64,000 nucleotides of DNA from Chroococcopsis sp964623815 (lineage in GTDB: Bacteria; Cyanobacteriota; Cyanobacteriia; Cyanobacteriales; Microcystaceae). Both the position numbers and the translations under genes were made by a program. Location: NCBI GenBank assembly GCA_964623815.1, contig CAZUVR010000002.1, forward strand, positions 108,600 through 172,599, written 5' to 3'. The notes beneath the pieces are model-generated. The model saw nothing but the letters and a program-made list of their open reading frames with translations. It was not told where the DNA came from and made no database searches. Of the stretch, positions 33,905 to 43,634 are shown in pieces; the stretch's first letter is position 1; each line of letters opens with the position of its first letter.

Positions 33905-35347
33905 ATGAGCGCTTCTACAGTAAAAAGCTTAGTCAACCAACCCTATAAATACGGATTCGTCACCGACATCGAATCGGAAACCATCCCTCGCGGACTCAAT
34001 GAGGACATCATTCGCCTGATTTCGGCTAAGAAAAACGAACCGGAATTTATGTTAGAGTTTCGCCTCAAAGCTTACGCCCAATGGCAGAAGATGACGGAAC
34101 CGGACTGGCCCCACGTATCCTACCCCCCCATCGATTATCAGAATATAATTTATTACTCGGCACCAAAGCAAAAGAAAGAAAAGCTTAACAGTCTTGAAGA
34201 AGTAGATCCCACTTTAATCGAAACCTTTGAGAAACTAGGTATCCCCCTATCGGAGCAGAAAAGACTCTCTAACGTAGCCGTAGACGCTATCTTTGACAGC
34301 GTTTCCATCGCCACCACCTTTAAAGAGAAATTAGCTAAAGAAGGTGTCATCTTCTGCTCCATCTCCGAAGCTCTACAGGAACACCCAGAGTTAGTGCAAA
34401 AGTATTTAGGTAGCGTTGTCCCAGTAGCAGATAATTACTTTGCCGCGCTCAACTCCGCCGTCTTCAGCGATGGCTCTTTCGTCTTCATCCCCAAAGGTGT
34501 AACCTGCCCGATGGAACTATCTACCTATTTCCGCATCAACAACGGCGATACTGGGCAATTTGAAAGAACTTTGATCGTGGCCGAAGAAGGAGCATCGGTA
34601 AGCTATCTAGAGGGTTGCACCGCTCCTATGTACGATAGCAACCAACTACACGCGGCTGTAGTGGAATTAGTCGCCCTAGACAACGCCGATATTAAATATT
34701 CTACGGTTCAGAATTGGTACGCTGGAGATGAAAACGGTAAGGGCGGTATTTATAATTTCGTCACCAAACGGGGATTATGTAAGGGTGTCAACTCGAAAAT
34801 CTCTTGGACACAGGTGGAAACCGGCTCCGCCATTACCTGGAAATATCCCAGTTGCGTGTTAGTAGGTGATAACTCCGTAGGTGAATTTTATTCGATCGCC
34901 CTCACCAACAACAAGCAGCAAGCCGACACCGGCACCAAAATGATCCACATCGGCAGAAACACCCGCAGCACCATCATTTCTAAAGGTATCTCCGCTGGTA
35001 ACTCACAAAATAGCTATCGCGGTTTAGTGAAAATCGGCCCGAAAGCCGCCGGGGCCCGTAACTACTCCCAGTGCGACTCAATGTTAATCGGAGATAACGC
35101 CGAAGCTAATACTTTCCCCTATATTCAAGTAGACAACAATAAGGGTAAAGTAGAACACGAAGCATCCACCTCAAAAATCGGTGAAGACCAATTATTTTAC
35201 TTCGCTCAGAGAGGCATATCGGAAGAAGACGCGGTTTCTATGTTAGTCAGTGGTTTCTGTAAGGATGTACTGAGTAAATTACCGATGGAATTTGCCGCCG
35301 AAGCTGACAAACTTCTCAGTCTCAAACTAGAAGGAACTGTCGGCTAA
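33905..35347 (+). CDS. sufB: Fe-S cluster assembly scaffold SufB
   Basis: The 480-aa scaffold subunit of SufBC2D has YKYGFVTDIESETIPRGLNE at the N-terminus and the conserved beta-helix stretch with EGCTAPMYDSNQLHAAVVEL and FVFIPKGVTCPMELSTYF. The C-terminal region contains EDQLFYFAQRGISEEDAVSM. It is the first gene of sufBCDS; length is normal. De novo Fe-S assembly in the cytosol, with a heavy demand from photosystem I. Confidence 0.97.
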   Translation: MSASTVKSLVNQPYKYGFVTDIESETIPRGLNEDIIRLISAKKNEPEFMLEFRLKAYAQWQKMTEPDWPHVSYPPIDYQNIIYYSAPKQKKEKLNSLEEVDPTLIETFEKLGIPLSEQKRLSNVAVDAIFDSVSIATTFKEKLAKEGVIFCSISEALQEHPELVQKYLGSVVPVADNYFAALNSAVFSDGSFVFIPKGVTCPMELSTYFRINNGDTGQFERTLIVAEEGASVSYLEGCTAPMYDSNQLHAAVVELVALDNADIKYSTVQNWYAGDENGKGGIYNFVTKRGLCKGVNSKISWTQVETGSAITWKYPSCVLVGDNSVGEFYSIALTNNKQQADTGTKMIHIGRNTRSTIISKGISAGNSQNSYRGLVKIGPKAAGARNYSQCDSMLIGDNAEANTFPYIQVDNNKGKVEHEASTSKIGEDQLFYFAQRGISEEDAVSMLVSGFCKDVLSKLPMEFAAEADKLLSLKLEGTVG

Positions 35348-35377
35348 TAATCATCATTAATAAAGGCTTAAATAGAA

Positions 35378-36151
35378 ATGAGTGACGTAATTTTATCAGT
35401 TAAGAATCTTACCGCTAATGTAGACGGTACTCCCATTCTCAAGGGAGTGAATTTAGAAATTAAAGCAGGAGAAATCCACGCCATCATGGGGCGCAACGGT
35501 TCAGGAAAAAGTACCTTTTCTAAAGTATTGACCGGACACCCAGATTATGAAGTAACCGGCGGCGAAGTTATCTATAAAGGCGAGAACCTGTTAGAAAAAG
35601 AACCCCACGAGCGATCTTTAGACGGTATCTTCTTAGCCTTCCAATATCCCCTAGAAATCCCTGGCGTGAGTAATCTCGACTTTTTAAGAGTTGCCTACAA
35701 TGCCCGTCAGAAATATCTCGGAAAAGAAGAAGTAGATAGCTTCGACTTTGAAGAAATAGTCGAAGAAAAACTAGGCATCGTGCAGATGAATCCCAGCTTT
35801 TTAGGTAGGAGTTTAAACGAGGGATTTTCTGGAGGGGAGAAGAAACGGAATGAAATCCTACAGATGGCCCTATTAGAACCCACTCTAGGCATACTCGATG
35901 AAATCGACTCCGGTTTAGACATCGACGCGCTAAAAATAGTCGCTCAGGGAGTCAACCAATTAACCACACCGGAAAATGCCTTTTTATTAATTACCCACTA
36001 CCAACGTTTACTAGACTATATTCAACCCAATTACGTTCATGTGATGTACGACGGGAGAATAGTTAAAACCGGCGGTAAAGAATTAGCCCTAGAACTAGAA
36101 CAGAAAGGCTACGACTTTTTAGACGAACAAGTATTAGCGGAAGTAGGATAA
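35378..36151 (+). CDS. sufC: Fe-S assembly ATPase SufC
   Basis: The 257-aa ABC-type ATPase has Walker A MGRNGSGKSTFSKV, an ABC signature NEGFSGGEKKRNE and Walker B LGILDEIDSGLD. It powers the SufBC2D complex and is not a transporter. Immediately followed by sufD (stop TAA then ATG, adjacent). Confidence 0.97.
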   Translation: MSDVILSVKNLTANVDGTPILKGVNLEIKAGEIHAIMGRNGSGKSTFSKVLTGHPDYEVTGGEVIYKGENLLEKEPHERSLDGIFLAFQYPLEIPGVSNLDFLRVAYNARQKYLGKEEVDSFDFEEIVEEKLGIVQMNPSFLGRSLNEGFSGGEKKRNEILQMALLEPTLGILDEIDSGLDIDALKIVAQGVNQLTTPENAFLLITHYQRLLDYIQPNYVHVMYDGRIVKTGGKELALELEQKGYDFLDEQVLAEVG

Positions 36152-37480
36152 ATGAGTACAGCAATAGTAGAAAAAGCAGGGGCAGATACCTACTTAAACG
36201 AATTAATTCATTCTGGGATGGAAATTTTTACCGACTCGGAATTGATTCAAGACATCCGCAGCCAGGCTGTGAGCAAATTAACCTCTGCTCGATTACCCGA
36301 CAATAAAGATGAGGAGTGGCGATTCACCGATTTGAGCCAACTTTTCGAGATTAAATTCACCCCCGCTCAGCGCCTCGCGGTGAGCGACGTAGCCGAGTTT
36401 ATTTTGAAAGAGGCCAAACACAGCAGATTAGTTTTTGTTAACGGTATCTACGCCCCCGATTTATCCGATGTATCCGGTTTACCGAGCGGCGTTTACGCGG
36501 GTAATCTAGCAGGATTATCCGACTCGCTCAAACAAAAGATAGTTAAGTATCTCGCCCATACCGATGAGGAAGTGTTTACCCTGCTCAACGGGGCTGGTTT
36601 ACAGGATATGGCTATCATCTGGGCGGGGCCCGATGTGGTGGTAGAGATACCAATACACCTGCTCTATCTGTCCGTGGCGGAAGAGAAAGCGATTATTTCT
36701 AGGCCCAGAAGTTTAGTCATCGCTTCCCCTGGAGCAAATATATCGATAATCGAGTATTTTGGCGCTCAATCGGCCCATTGTTCCGATGCCCGGCAGAATA
36801 AACCCTACTGGACTAACGCTGTGACGGATATAAGGCTTGGAGACAATGCCTCTCTAGAACATACTCGGGTGCAGAGAGAATCAGGCGACGGCTATCATAT
36901 CGGCAAGAGTACGATCGAACAAGCCCGCAACAGTCGCTATAGCTGTCACGAGATCAACCTGGGCGCGAAACTGAGCCGCCATACCCTGCACGTCCATCAG
37001 AGGGGCGAAAATACTGAAACCAATCTCAACGGCTTAACTCTCATCGGCAATACTCAAGTATCCGACACTCATACCGCCATCTACTTAAATCATCCTCAGG
37101 GTACAACCAATCAACTACATAAATGTATCCTCGATGACCGAGGCCAGGCTGTATTTAACGGTAAAGTATATGTACCCAAAGCGGCCCAATTAACCAACGC
37201 GGCCCAATTGAATCGGAATTTATTACTATCCCCGAAAGCAAGGATAAATACTAAACCCGAATTACAAATTACGGCCGATAATGTAAAATGTTCACACGGA
37301 GCTACTGTCAGTCAACTAGAAGCCGATGAGGTTTTTTATCTACGCAGTCGGGGCTTAACCGAAGATGATGCCCGTCATCTTCTCATCGATGCCTTCGCCG
37401 CCGAAATATTAGATAAGCTACCATACCCGTCTTTACGTCAGAGACTGAATCAATGTCTCTCCTGTCGGACAATTGATTAA
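36152..37480 (+). CDS. sufD: Fe-S assembly protein SufD
   Basis: The 442-aa SufB paralogue supports iron delivery in the SufBC2D complex. Visible are DEEWRFTDLSQLF near the N-terminus, the beta-helix region, and the C-terminal KCSHGATVSQLEADEVFYLR stretch (here NVKCSHGATVSQLEADEVFY), which contains the conserved C and H. It starts directly after the sufC stop. Confidence 0.96.
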   Translation: MSTAIVEKAGADTYLNELIHSGMEIFTDSELIQDIRSQAVSKLTSARLPDNKDEEWRFTDLSQLFEIKFTPAQRLAVSDVAEFILKEAKHSRLVFVNGIYAPDLSDVSGLPSGVYAGNLAGLSDSLKQKIVKYLAHTDEEVFTLLNGAGLQDMAIIWAGPDVVVEIPIHLLYLSVAEEKAIISRPRSLVIASPGANISIIEYFGAQSAHCSDARQNKPYWTNAVTDIRLGDNASLEHTRVQRESGDGYHIGKSTIEQARNSRYSCHEINLGAKLSRHTLHVHQRGENTETNLNGLTLIGNTQVSDTHTAIYLNHPQGTTNQLHKCILDDRGQAVFNGKVYVPKAAQLTNAAQLNRNLLLSPKARINTKPELQITADNVKCSHGATVSQLEADEVFYLRSRGLTEDDARHLLIDAFAAEILDKLPYPSLRQRLNQCLSCRTID

Positions 37481-37556
37481 CGAATAAGACTCAGTTATTG
37501 AGATTCCCCTCGTCTTGATAACTGAGACGGTGAATAATGGAAAAACACAACTCAAT

Positions 37557-38819
37557 ATGACGATTATTCAAGAAAAAACACTAGGTGCGAAAGTTCGTTC
37601 CGATTTCCCCATCCTGAATCAGGAAGTACACGGCAAGCCGCTGATTTACTTCGATAGTGCCGCTACATCTCAAAAACCGGTAGCGGTTTTAGAAACTATG
37701 CGCCGCTATTACGAACAGGATAACGCCAACGTTCACCGAGGGGCACACAGTTTAAGTGTGAGAGCCACAGAAGCTTACGAAGCTACGAGGGACAAATTAG
37801 CCGCCTTCATCAACGCGGCTTCCCGTCAAGAAATAATCTTCACCCGCAACGCCACGGAAGCGATTAACCTCGTCGCCTACAGCTGGGCGTTAAATACCTT
37901 AAAGCCGGGGGATGAAATAATAACCTCCGTCATGGAGCATCACAGTAATTTAGTGCCCTGGCGCATCATTGCCCAAAAAACCGGCGCGGAAATCAAATAC
38001 ATCGGCCTGACTCCGCAAGAAACTCTCGATATGGAAGAGTACAAAAATTTACTCTCCGAGAAAACTAAATTGGTAGCCTTGGTTTACGTTTCCAACACTC
38101 TTGGGTGTATCAATCCCGTAGAAGAAATATCCACACTCGCCCACGAAGTAGGCGCGAAAGTATTAATCGATGCCTGTCAAGCTGCGCCCCACCTACCATT
38201 AGACGTACAGAAAATAGGATGCGATTGGTTGGTAGCGAGTGGACATAAAATGTGTGCTCCCACCGGTATCGGTTTTCTCTACGGCAAGTTAGATTTACTG
38301 TTAGAAATGCCCCCCTTCTTCGGCGGCGGCGAGATGATTTCAGAGGTATATCTAGATCATTTCACCTGTGCCGAATTGCCCCATAAATTCGAGGCTGGTA
38401 CTCCCGCTATCGCCGAAGCGATCGCACTGGGGGCCGCGATTGACTATTTAACCGGTATAGGCATGGAAAATATCCACGCCTACGAGGAAGAATTAACCGG
38501 CTACCTGTTTAAGAAACTGGGTGAGATACCGGGTTTGAGAATCTACGGCCCGAAACCGGATGCAGAAGGCAGAGGCAGGGCAGCGTTAGCCTCTTTTAAC
38601 GTGGAGAATATTCACGAATCCGATTTAGCTACCTTATTAGATCATGAAGGTATAGCGATTCGCTCTGGCAGTCACTGCACCCAACCCCTACACCGTTTAT
38701 TCGGTACGGAGGGCAGTGCGAGAGCGAGTTTATATTTCTACAATACCCGCGATGAGATCGATAAATTCGTCACAGCTCTTAAAGATACGATCGACTTTTT
38801 TAATTCGGTGATGGATTAA
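37557..38819 (+). CDS. sufS: Cysteine desulfurase SufS
   Basis: The 420-aa PLP enzyme removes sulfur from cysteine for SufBCD. It has the PLP lysine in VASGHKMCAPTGIGFLYG, His in VMEHHSNLVPW, and the active-site Cys in RSGSHCTQPLHRLF. The ATG at 37557 fits the family start better than an upstream TTG at 37515, but the ribosome site is weak for both. No sufE lies in the window. Confidence 0.95.
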   Translation: MTIIQEKTLGAKVRSDFPILNQEVHGKPLIYFDSAATSQKPVAVLETMRRYYEQDNANVHRGAHSLSVRATEAYEATRDKLAAFINAASRQEIIFTRNATEAINLVAYSWALNTLKPGDEIITSVMEHHSNLVPWRIIAQKTGAEIKYIGLTPQETLDMEEYKNLLSEKTKLVALVYVSNTLGCINPVEEISTLAHEVGAKVLIDACQAAPHLPLDVQKIGCDWLVASGHKMCAPTGIGFLYGKLDLLLEMPPFFGGGEMISEVYLDHFTCAELPHKFEAGTPAIAEAIALGAAIDYLTGIGMENIHAYEEELTGYLFKKLGEIPGLRIYGPKPDAEGRGRAALASFNVENIHESDLATLLDHEGIAIRSGSHCTQPLHRLFGTEGSARASLYFYNTRDEIDKFVTALKDTIDFFNSVMD

Positions 38820-38845
38820 GAGCCGGTTTAAATCTTGACTATTAG

Positions 38846-38880
38846 ACCCGACCGTAATTATGATCACGATCGGGTTTTTG
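38846..38880 (+). terminator. Terminator after sufBCDS
   Basis: Hairpin arms CCCGACCGT and CGATCGGG (one mismatch or G-U) are followed by TTTTTG. It sits 27 bp after the sufS stop and just before the convergent CARDB gene end, so it may serve both sides partly. Confidence 0.7.
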
Positions 38881-38891
38881 CTATTAGTGAG

Positions 38892-40910
38892 CTAAATAAC
38901 AGCGGGAATATTAAAGTTAACGTTTTGAGTATTCAACCCACCTAAAGCGAAGTTATTTTCATAGAGAGAAATATCGCCATTGAGTAATTTATCCGAGCGA
39001 TTGATTAGCGGGCCAAGACCGGCGCTTGCACTACCTAAACTAATTTCTTTTTCTTTCCATACAACTACAGGATAACGAATCCCCCAGCTACCTTTCCTCC
39101 ACTCGATATCAGGATAAGAAATTTTTTGTGAGATTTCCCCTTTAACAGAACCTTCTAAAGCTCGAAGATAACTATTAACATCATAGCCAAGACTGGTTTT
39201 ATTGCTGAGATTAGCGCCAAGATTGAGGCTAGCGGTGAAATCTAAAGAATCACCAATTCCATCAGGAACAGTCAAAGTTAGATCATCTCCGACTTTAAAA
39301 TTATAACTCTGCCCATTTTCCAAAGTTAATTGCCCAGTTAAATTATCTGCCGATAATCCTAGGTTTTGTTTTAAGGATAAATTAGCGTTGAGATCTAGGT
39401 CTAAAATATTATAACTGGCGCTAACTTTTGTTAAAGGTGCTGGACTGAAACTAAAGCTACCTTGCATATTCGGAACAGGTACACCGACAGCCCGCAATAC
39501 ATCCGTGAGAATTTTATCTACATTTAAAGATGATTGTAGGAAATTATCACTAACTTGGGTGGCTAAAACCCCATCATTAGCATTGTCGCTAGTGTTTATA
39601 TTAGGAGAGCGTAAGTCAAATTTACCGTAGGAGCCAAGCTTATATTTATAATCGATCTGATTGGAATTGAGATTGACAAGATTGGCTTTGCCATCAAAAC
39701 CCGCTGAAAATAAATTGAGGTTACTACCACCTAAAAATGCCTGTGCAGAAGCATTAAGCTTGAACATGCCATCGAGACTATAAGAAGCATTGGGACTGGT
39801 GGTAGAAAAACTAGCACTCTTATCAAGAGAAAATCCTGATTTAATCGTGATAATATCTCCTGATTTAACTTTTTTGGGCAAATCTAACCAAAAATTAATC
39901 GGCAAAGAAGCATTAAGTCCACCACCATTGATTTGTAAATTCGATTGTAACCCTACTTTCCCCTGACTCGAACCTCTTACACCTAAGGATTTACCCAACA
40001 AACTAACGCTTTTTTCGTCGGATATATTCCATTCTGCTCCGAGAAAGCGATTATCACTAAAAACAATTTGAGAACCAGGCTTCAAAACACTTTGCCCCGT
40101 GGTGGCAAAGTTCAAATTAAATTGATTTCTTTGAACACTGTTGATTTCGATGGCTTCGGCTCTGACATTATCGCCTTCATTGAGTTCTCGAACAGAGTTA
40201 TTAGAGTCGCTTTGATAGAGCAGATAATAACTACCCGCATCTAAATTATTAGGTATGGTAATTTCTTGAGAAAAAGCACGAGAAGCATTTGCCCCTAACG
40301 ACTGTTGTGCTGAAGCAGATAACAAGAGATCGCTGCTATCAATCACACCATCTTTAGATATGTATATGTTAGTTTGATAAGCCTTAGTCGGTAGCAGTGA
40401 TTGGTTAGTTTCCGTGAAACTAACTGTATACTTCCCTCCTGAAGAAACGATGTCAGGGGCTGTACTATCGCTGATAGCAAGGTTAGGTAAAGTGATGCTG
40501 ATCGGTTTTGCCGCGATATTGTTATTTTCGTCGGTTTCAGCAATCTTTTTCTCACTATCTACTTCGTAGATTAAATAATAATTGCCTGTAGAAATATTAG
40601 AAGGTAAAGTTAAAGGTAAATCAACTCTTTTGTATGATTGCAATCCGCCGATCAATGGTTCATTTACCGCGCCCAGATTTATGTCACTACTATCAAGGGT
40701 CGCGTCTTGAGATAAATAAAACTTGGTGGTGGAAGGATCAACAATACTTAAATATGGGATTGATAACCATCCAGATTTGATCATCCTACTTGGAACCGGA
40801 TTGGTCAAAGTATAGTTAACAGAAATCACACCACCTAACTCGGCTACATCTGGCGCTGAATAATTGTTAATTGTCAAGTCAGGGATTATTCTGGGAAATG
40901 TGGAAACCAT
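38892..40910 (-). CDS. CARDB-repeat exoprotein
   Basis: The 672-aa protein has two CARDB (cell-adhesion-related) beta-sandwich units near the N-terminus (DLTINNYSAPDVAELGGVIS; NLAISDSTAPDIVSSGGKYT), each ending with a NNN/EGDN-type turn (TDENNNIAAKPI). The remaining 400 residues are beta-rich (FSLDKSASFSTTSPNASYSL) and unrecognised. Likely secreted or surface-bound; no classical signal peptide is visible. Paralogous in its N-terminal part to the neighbouring 41316-43520 protein, but without the protease domain. Confidence 0.78.
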   Translation of the reverse strand: MVSTFPRIIPDLTINNYSAPDVAELGGVISVNYTLTNPVPSRMIKSGWLSIPYLSIVDPSTTKFYLSQDATLDSSDINLGAVNEPLIGGLQSYKRVDLPLTLPSNISTGNYYLIYEVDSEKKIAETDENNNIAAKPISITLPNLAISDSTAPDIVSSGGKYTVSFTETNQSLLPTKAYQTNIYISKDGVIDSSDLLLSASAQQSLGANASRAFSQEITIPNNLDAGSYYLLYQSDSNNSVRELNEGDNVRAEAIEINSVQRNQFNLNFATTGQSVLKPGSQIVFSDNRFLGAEWNISDEKSVSLLGKSLGVRGSSQGKVGLQSNLQINGGGLNASLPINFWLDLPKKVKSGDIITIKSGFSLDKSASFSTTSPNASYSLDGMFKLNASAQAFLGGSNLNLFSAGFDGKANLVNLNSNQIDYKYKLGSYGKFDLRSPNINTSDNANDGVLATQVSDNFLQSSLNVDKILTDVLRAVGVPVPNMQGSFSFSPAPLTKVSASYNILDLDLNANLSLKQNLGLSADNLTGQLTLENGQSYNFKVGDDLTLTVPDGIGDSLDFTASLNLGANLSNKTSLGYDVNSYLRALEGSVKGEISQKISYPDIEWRKGSWGIRYPVVVWKEKEISLGSASAGLGPLINRSDKLLNGDISLYENNFALGGLNTQNVNFNIPAVI

Positions 40911-41178
40911 AGTTACACCTCATTTGTTTAAGAACCGCTCTATAGCGTTTCTACCTGGTTTGAGATACAGTTAACTTATGCTTGATAACCCTTATAGGCT
41001 ATAGTGGTACCTCATCAGCTCAAGAAGCGCTATAATTATTTCTTATTACTATAATTATTAGATTAAATTTAGCTAAACTTAAAAGCAATACTGGAAAAGG
41101 CAAATGTGATTTCACTTTTCAGAAATGTTGCTGTTTTGGTAGTGTTTTTAAGTAACTATAGAAACCACAAAGCCCTCA
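40911..41178. other. Intergenic AT-rich region between the two CARDB genes
   Basis: I see no gene here. It contains a direct repeat of TATAATTATT near 41031-41060. With MITE copy 3 the gap between the genes is about 405 bp. Confidence 0.5.
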
Positions 41179-41315
41179 TACGAAATCCGCTTATCATACC
41201 CTCCTTGACAAAGAAGTGATCAGTGGATAGTGGATAGTCGCTCTCGCTACTGGTCACTCGCCACTCGCCACTAATCACTCTCTCTATAAGTAGTCTTTGA
41301 CAACAGGATTTAGTA
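41179..41315 (+). repeat. MITE-like element, copy 3, diverged
   Basis: This copy is about 137 bp, with the same end sequences as copies 1 and 2 (TACGAAATCCGCTTATCATA at left, AAGTAGTCTTTGACAACAGG and on at right) and the same orientation. The centre is replaced by a different hairpin built from AGTGGATAGTGGATAG and ACTCGCCACTCGCCACTAAT. Its right end touches the stop codon of the subtilase gene at 41316. Confidence 0.7.
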
Positions 41316-43520
41316 TCACTTTGAGAATAATCTAAATATAGCTGCGGATGCGTTCAAACTATTCTCGGCGGTAGATATGAGGAGCTGGCGCACCTGGCCA
41401 TCAGTTAAGTCAGGATTAGCACTCAACATCAGCGCCACCACACCCGCCACATGAGGGGTAGCCATCGATGTCCCGCTCTTGAAACCGTATGAACCTTTCG
41501 GGTTAGTCGAATAAATACTGACTCCAGGGGCAGTAACATAGGGAACCTCTACCGTACCGGCTCGATTAGACCAGGTCGCTAAAATATTAGACGAAGTAAC
41601 CGCACCCACTGCTATGCCCCGGGTTTGCGCGTAGGAAGAAGGATAATTAGTCAGCATCGTCGGCCTTCCCGAATTACCCGCAGCCATAACCACGATCGCG
41701 CCCCGACTGCCAGCATATTCAACCGCCTCGCGTAACTCCTGCACGTCCTTATCCCCTCCCAAACTGATGTTGATTACCCGTGCCCCGTTATCTACGGCGT
41801 AGCGCACCCCCTTAGCTACATTCTTTTCATTCCCATTCCCCCAGTCGTCCACCACCTTCACGGGCATGATCTTGGCGTTATAAGCGATTCCCGTCACGCC
41901 GAAGTCATTATTAGCCGCCGCGATCGTTCCCGCTACGTGGGTGCCGTGACTATGTATATCGATCGTATTATTATTATTCCCGTCGAAATTCCAGCCGTAA
42001 ACGTCATCGACGAAACCGTTACCGTCATCATCGATCCCGTTGCCGTTAATTTCACCGGTGTTAGTCCAAATATTAGCCTCTAAATCGGGATGGGTTCGAT
42101 CGACTCCCGTATCCAATACCGCCACGATTACCCCCTGCCCGGTATAGCCCCTCGCCCAAACCTCGGGAGCATTTACTAGATCGGCTCCCCAATTCTTACC
42201 CCCCAAATTAGTTACATTGGGGAAAGTCGTTAGTTTAAGGGCGCTCGCCACCGCCTCAGCCGCATTGACTAAACCGTAACCGTTAACATTACTGAAAGGC
42301 CCCGATTCGATGACGGTTAGCGGCCTAACCATCGTATTATCGGCCTCATTGCTTTCCGAGAGAATATTCTGCGAGTCTACTTTTAAGATGAGATAGTAAT
42401 TTCCCGCCCCTACGCTACTGCCTATAAATGCCGAATTATTCCCCGATAACTCTTGCCCCCTGGCGAGTAAAGCAGTCGAATTATCTTGTAGCTTAATATC
42501 GCTAGAGTCTAAGCTAATATCCCGAGATAGGTATAAAGATGTGGTTAGGATATTTTTACTATCCGCCGTTCCTATATTCTTCACCTTATAAGCATAATCA
42601 AGAAAATTTGCCCTCTTAACGCTATTCGCCGCCGTCAAACTAGAAATCGTTAAATTCGGGATATTAATCTTGATCCCGTCAGTGATGAGGTTGTTATTTT
42701 CGTCGTTCTCCCCAATTCTCCCATCGTTATCAGCTTGCATCAACAGGTACATATCCCCCCCCGAGAAGTTGGCCCAACCGGGATTAATCCACAGCGATAC
42801 CGTTTCGTTCGAGGATTTTCCCGCATCTAAACTATTAACCGCGTCGAATCCTAACGTAAAATCAGAATTATCTATAGTTGTATCTCGGGATAAGTAAAAA
42901 CGGGTACGGCTTGCGGCTGCGGTTGCGGTGCCCTGATTCTTTATCGTGTAGGTGAAGTTAAGACGCTCGCCCGTAGCGCTCTCCTCTCCTAAACCCGTTA
43001 TATTCGTGATGATCAGATCGGGTTTCGTGACCGTAATCGGCAGAGACGCTATATTATTATTCTCTTCGCTTTCTATTACTTGATTATAATTATCCCCTCG
43101 GGCGATTATATAGTAATTACCCGGGGCTAAAGTGTTATTGAGCTTTAAGGTAATCGTCTCCCTCAGGAAACTTTTTTGATTGACTGCACCCACTGCATCG
43201 AGTCCTAAAAAAGTATCCGTACTCTGAAAAAGAGAATCTTTAGACAGATAAAAAGAAGTGTAATTGCTTCTCGCGTTTAAATTTCCCTGATTTTCTACAG
43301 TATAATCAATCTTGACTGTACCACCCGCTATCACCATTAAAGGATCTGTTAAACCTCTTAAATCTCTCACCACTAAATCGGCTGCGGGGGCTATAACTGA
43401 AGATTGCCGCATCAACGATGGAGATAAAACCACATTCTGGCTGAATTTATCGCCAGTGCTATCGAAAAAAGAGTGTAGAGAATTACTATTACTAATATCT
43501 AAATTATCGCTTGTAAACAT
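41316..43520 (-). CDS. CARDB plus subtilisin-like (S8) protease exoprotein
   Basis: The 734-aa protein has CARDB units in the first 410 residues (DLVVRDLRGLTDPLMVIAGG, PDLIITNITGLGEESATGER, PNLTISSLTAANSVKRANFL), each with ENNNI-type turns. The S8 domain follows with Asp470 (VAVLDTGVDRTHPDL), His525 (HSHGTHVAGT) and Ser685 (SGTSMATPHVAG). It stops about 50 residues after Ser with no anchor. The last codons (NASAAIFRLFSK) run up to MITE copy 3, so the native C-terminus may have been altered by the insertion. Extracellular protease, substrate unknown. Confidence 0.87.
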   Translation of the reverse strand: MFTSDNLDISNSNSLHSFFDSTGDKFSQNVVLSPSLMRQSSVIAPAADLVVRDLRGLTDPLMVIAGGTVKIDYTVENQGNLNARSNYTSFYLSKDSLFQSTDTFLGLDAVGAVNQKSFLRETITLKLNNTLAPGNYYIIARGDNYNQVIESEENNNIASLPITVTKPDLIITNITGLGEESATGERLNFTYTIKNQGTATAAASRTRFYLSRDTTIDNSDFTLGFDAVNSLDAGKSSNETVSLWINPGWANFSGGDMYLLMQADNDGRIGENDENNNLITDGIKINIPNLTISSLTAANSVKRANFLDYAYKVKNIGTADSKNILTTSLYLSRDISLDSSDIKLQDNSTALLARGQELSGNNSAFIGSSVGAGNYYLILKVDSQNILSESNEADNTMVRPLTVIESGPFSNVNGYGLVNAAEAVASALKLTTFPNVTNLGGKNWGADLVNAPEVWARGYTGQGVIVAVLDTGVDRTHPDLEANIWTNTGEINGNGIDDDGNGFVDDVYGWNFDGNNNNTIDIHSHGTHVAGTIAAANNDFGVTGIAYNAKIMPVKVVDDWGNGNEKNVAKGVRYAVDNGARVINISLGGDKDVQELREAVEYAGSRGAIVVMAAGNSGRPTMLTNYPSSYAQTRGIAVGAVTSSNILATWSNRAGTVEVPYVTAPGVSIYSTNPKGSYGFKSGTSMATPHVAGVVALMLSANPDLTDGQVRQLLISTAENSLNASAAIFRLFSK

Positions 43521-43634
43521 TATGAAGTTTTCCTTGATCAGGTATTAACAGGAACGCATAATTTAGTTAATATTACCATCTAATTATCAAGCTGTGATCA
43601 TACTTAAAATTAAGTTATAAAAAATTAATTTTAA

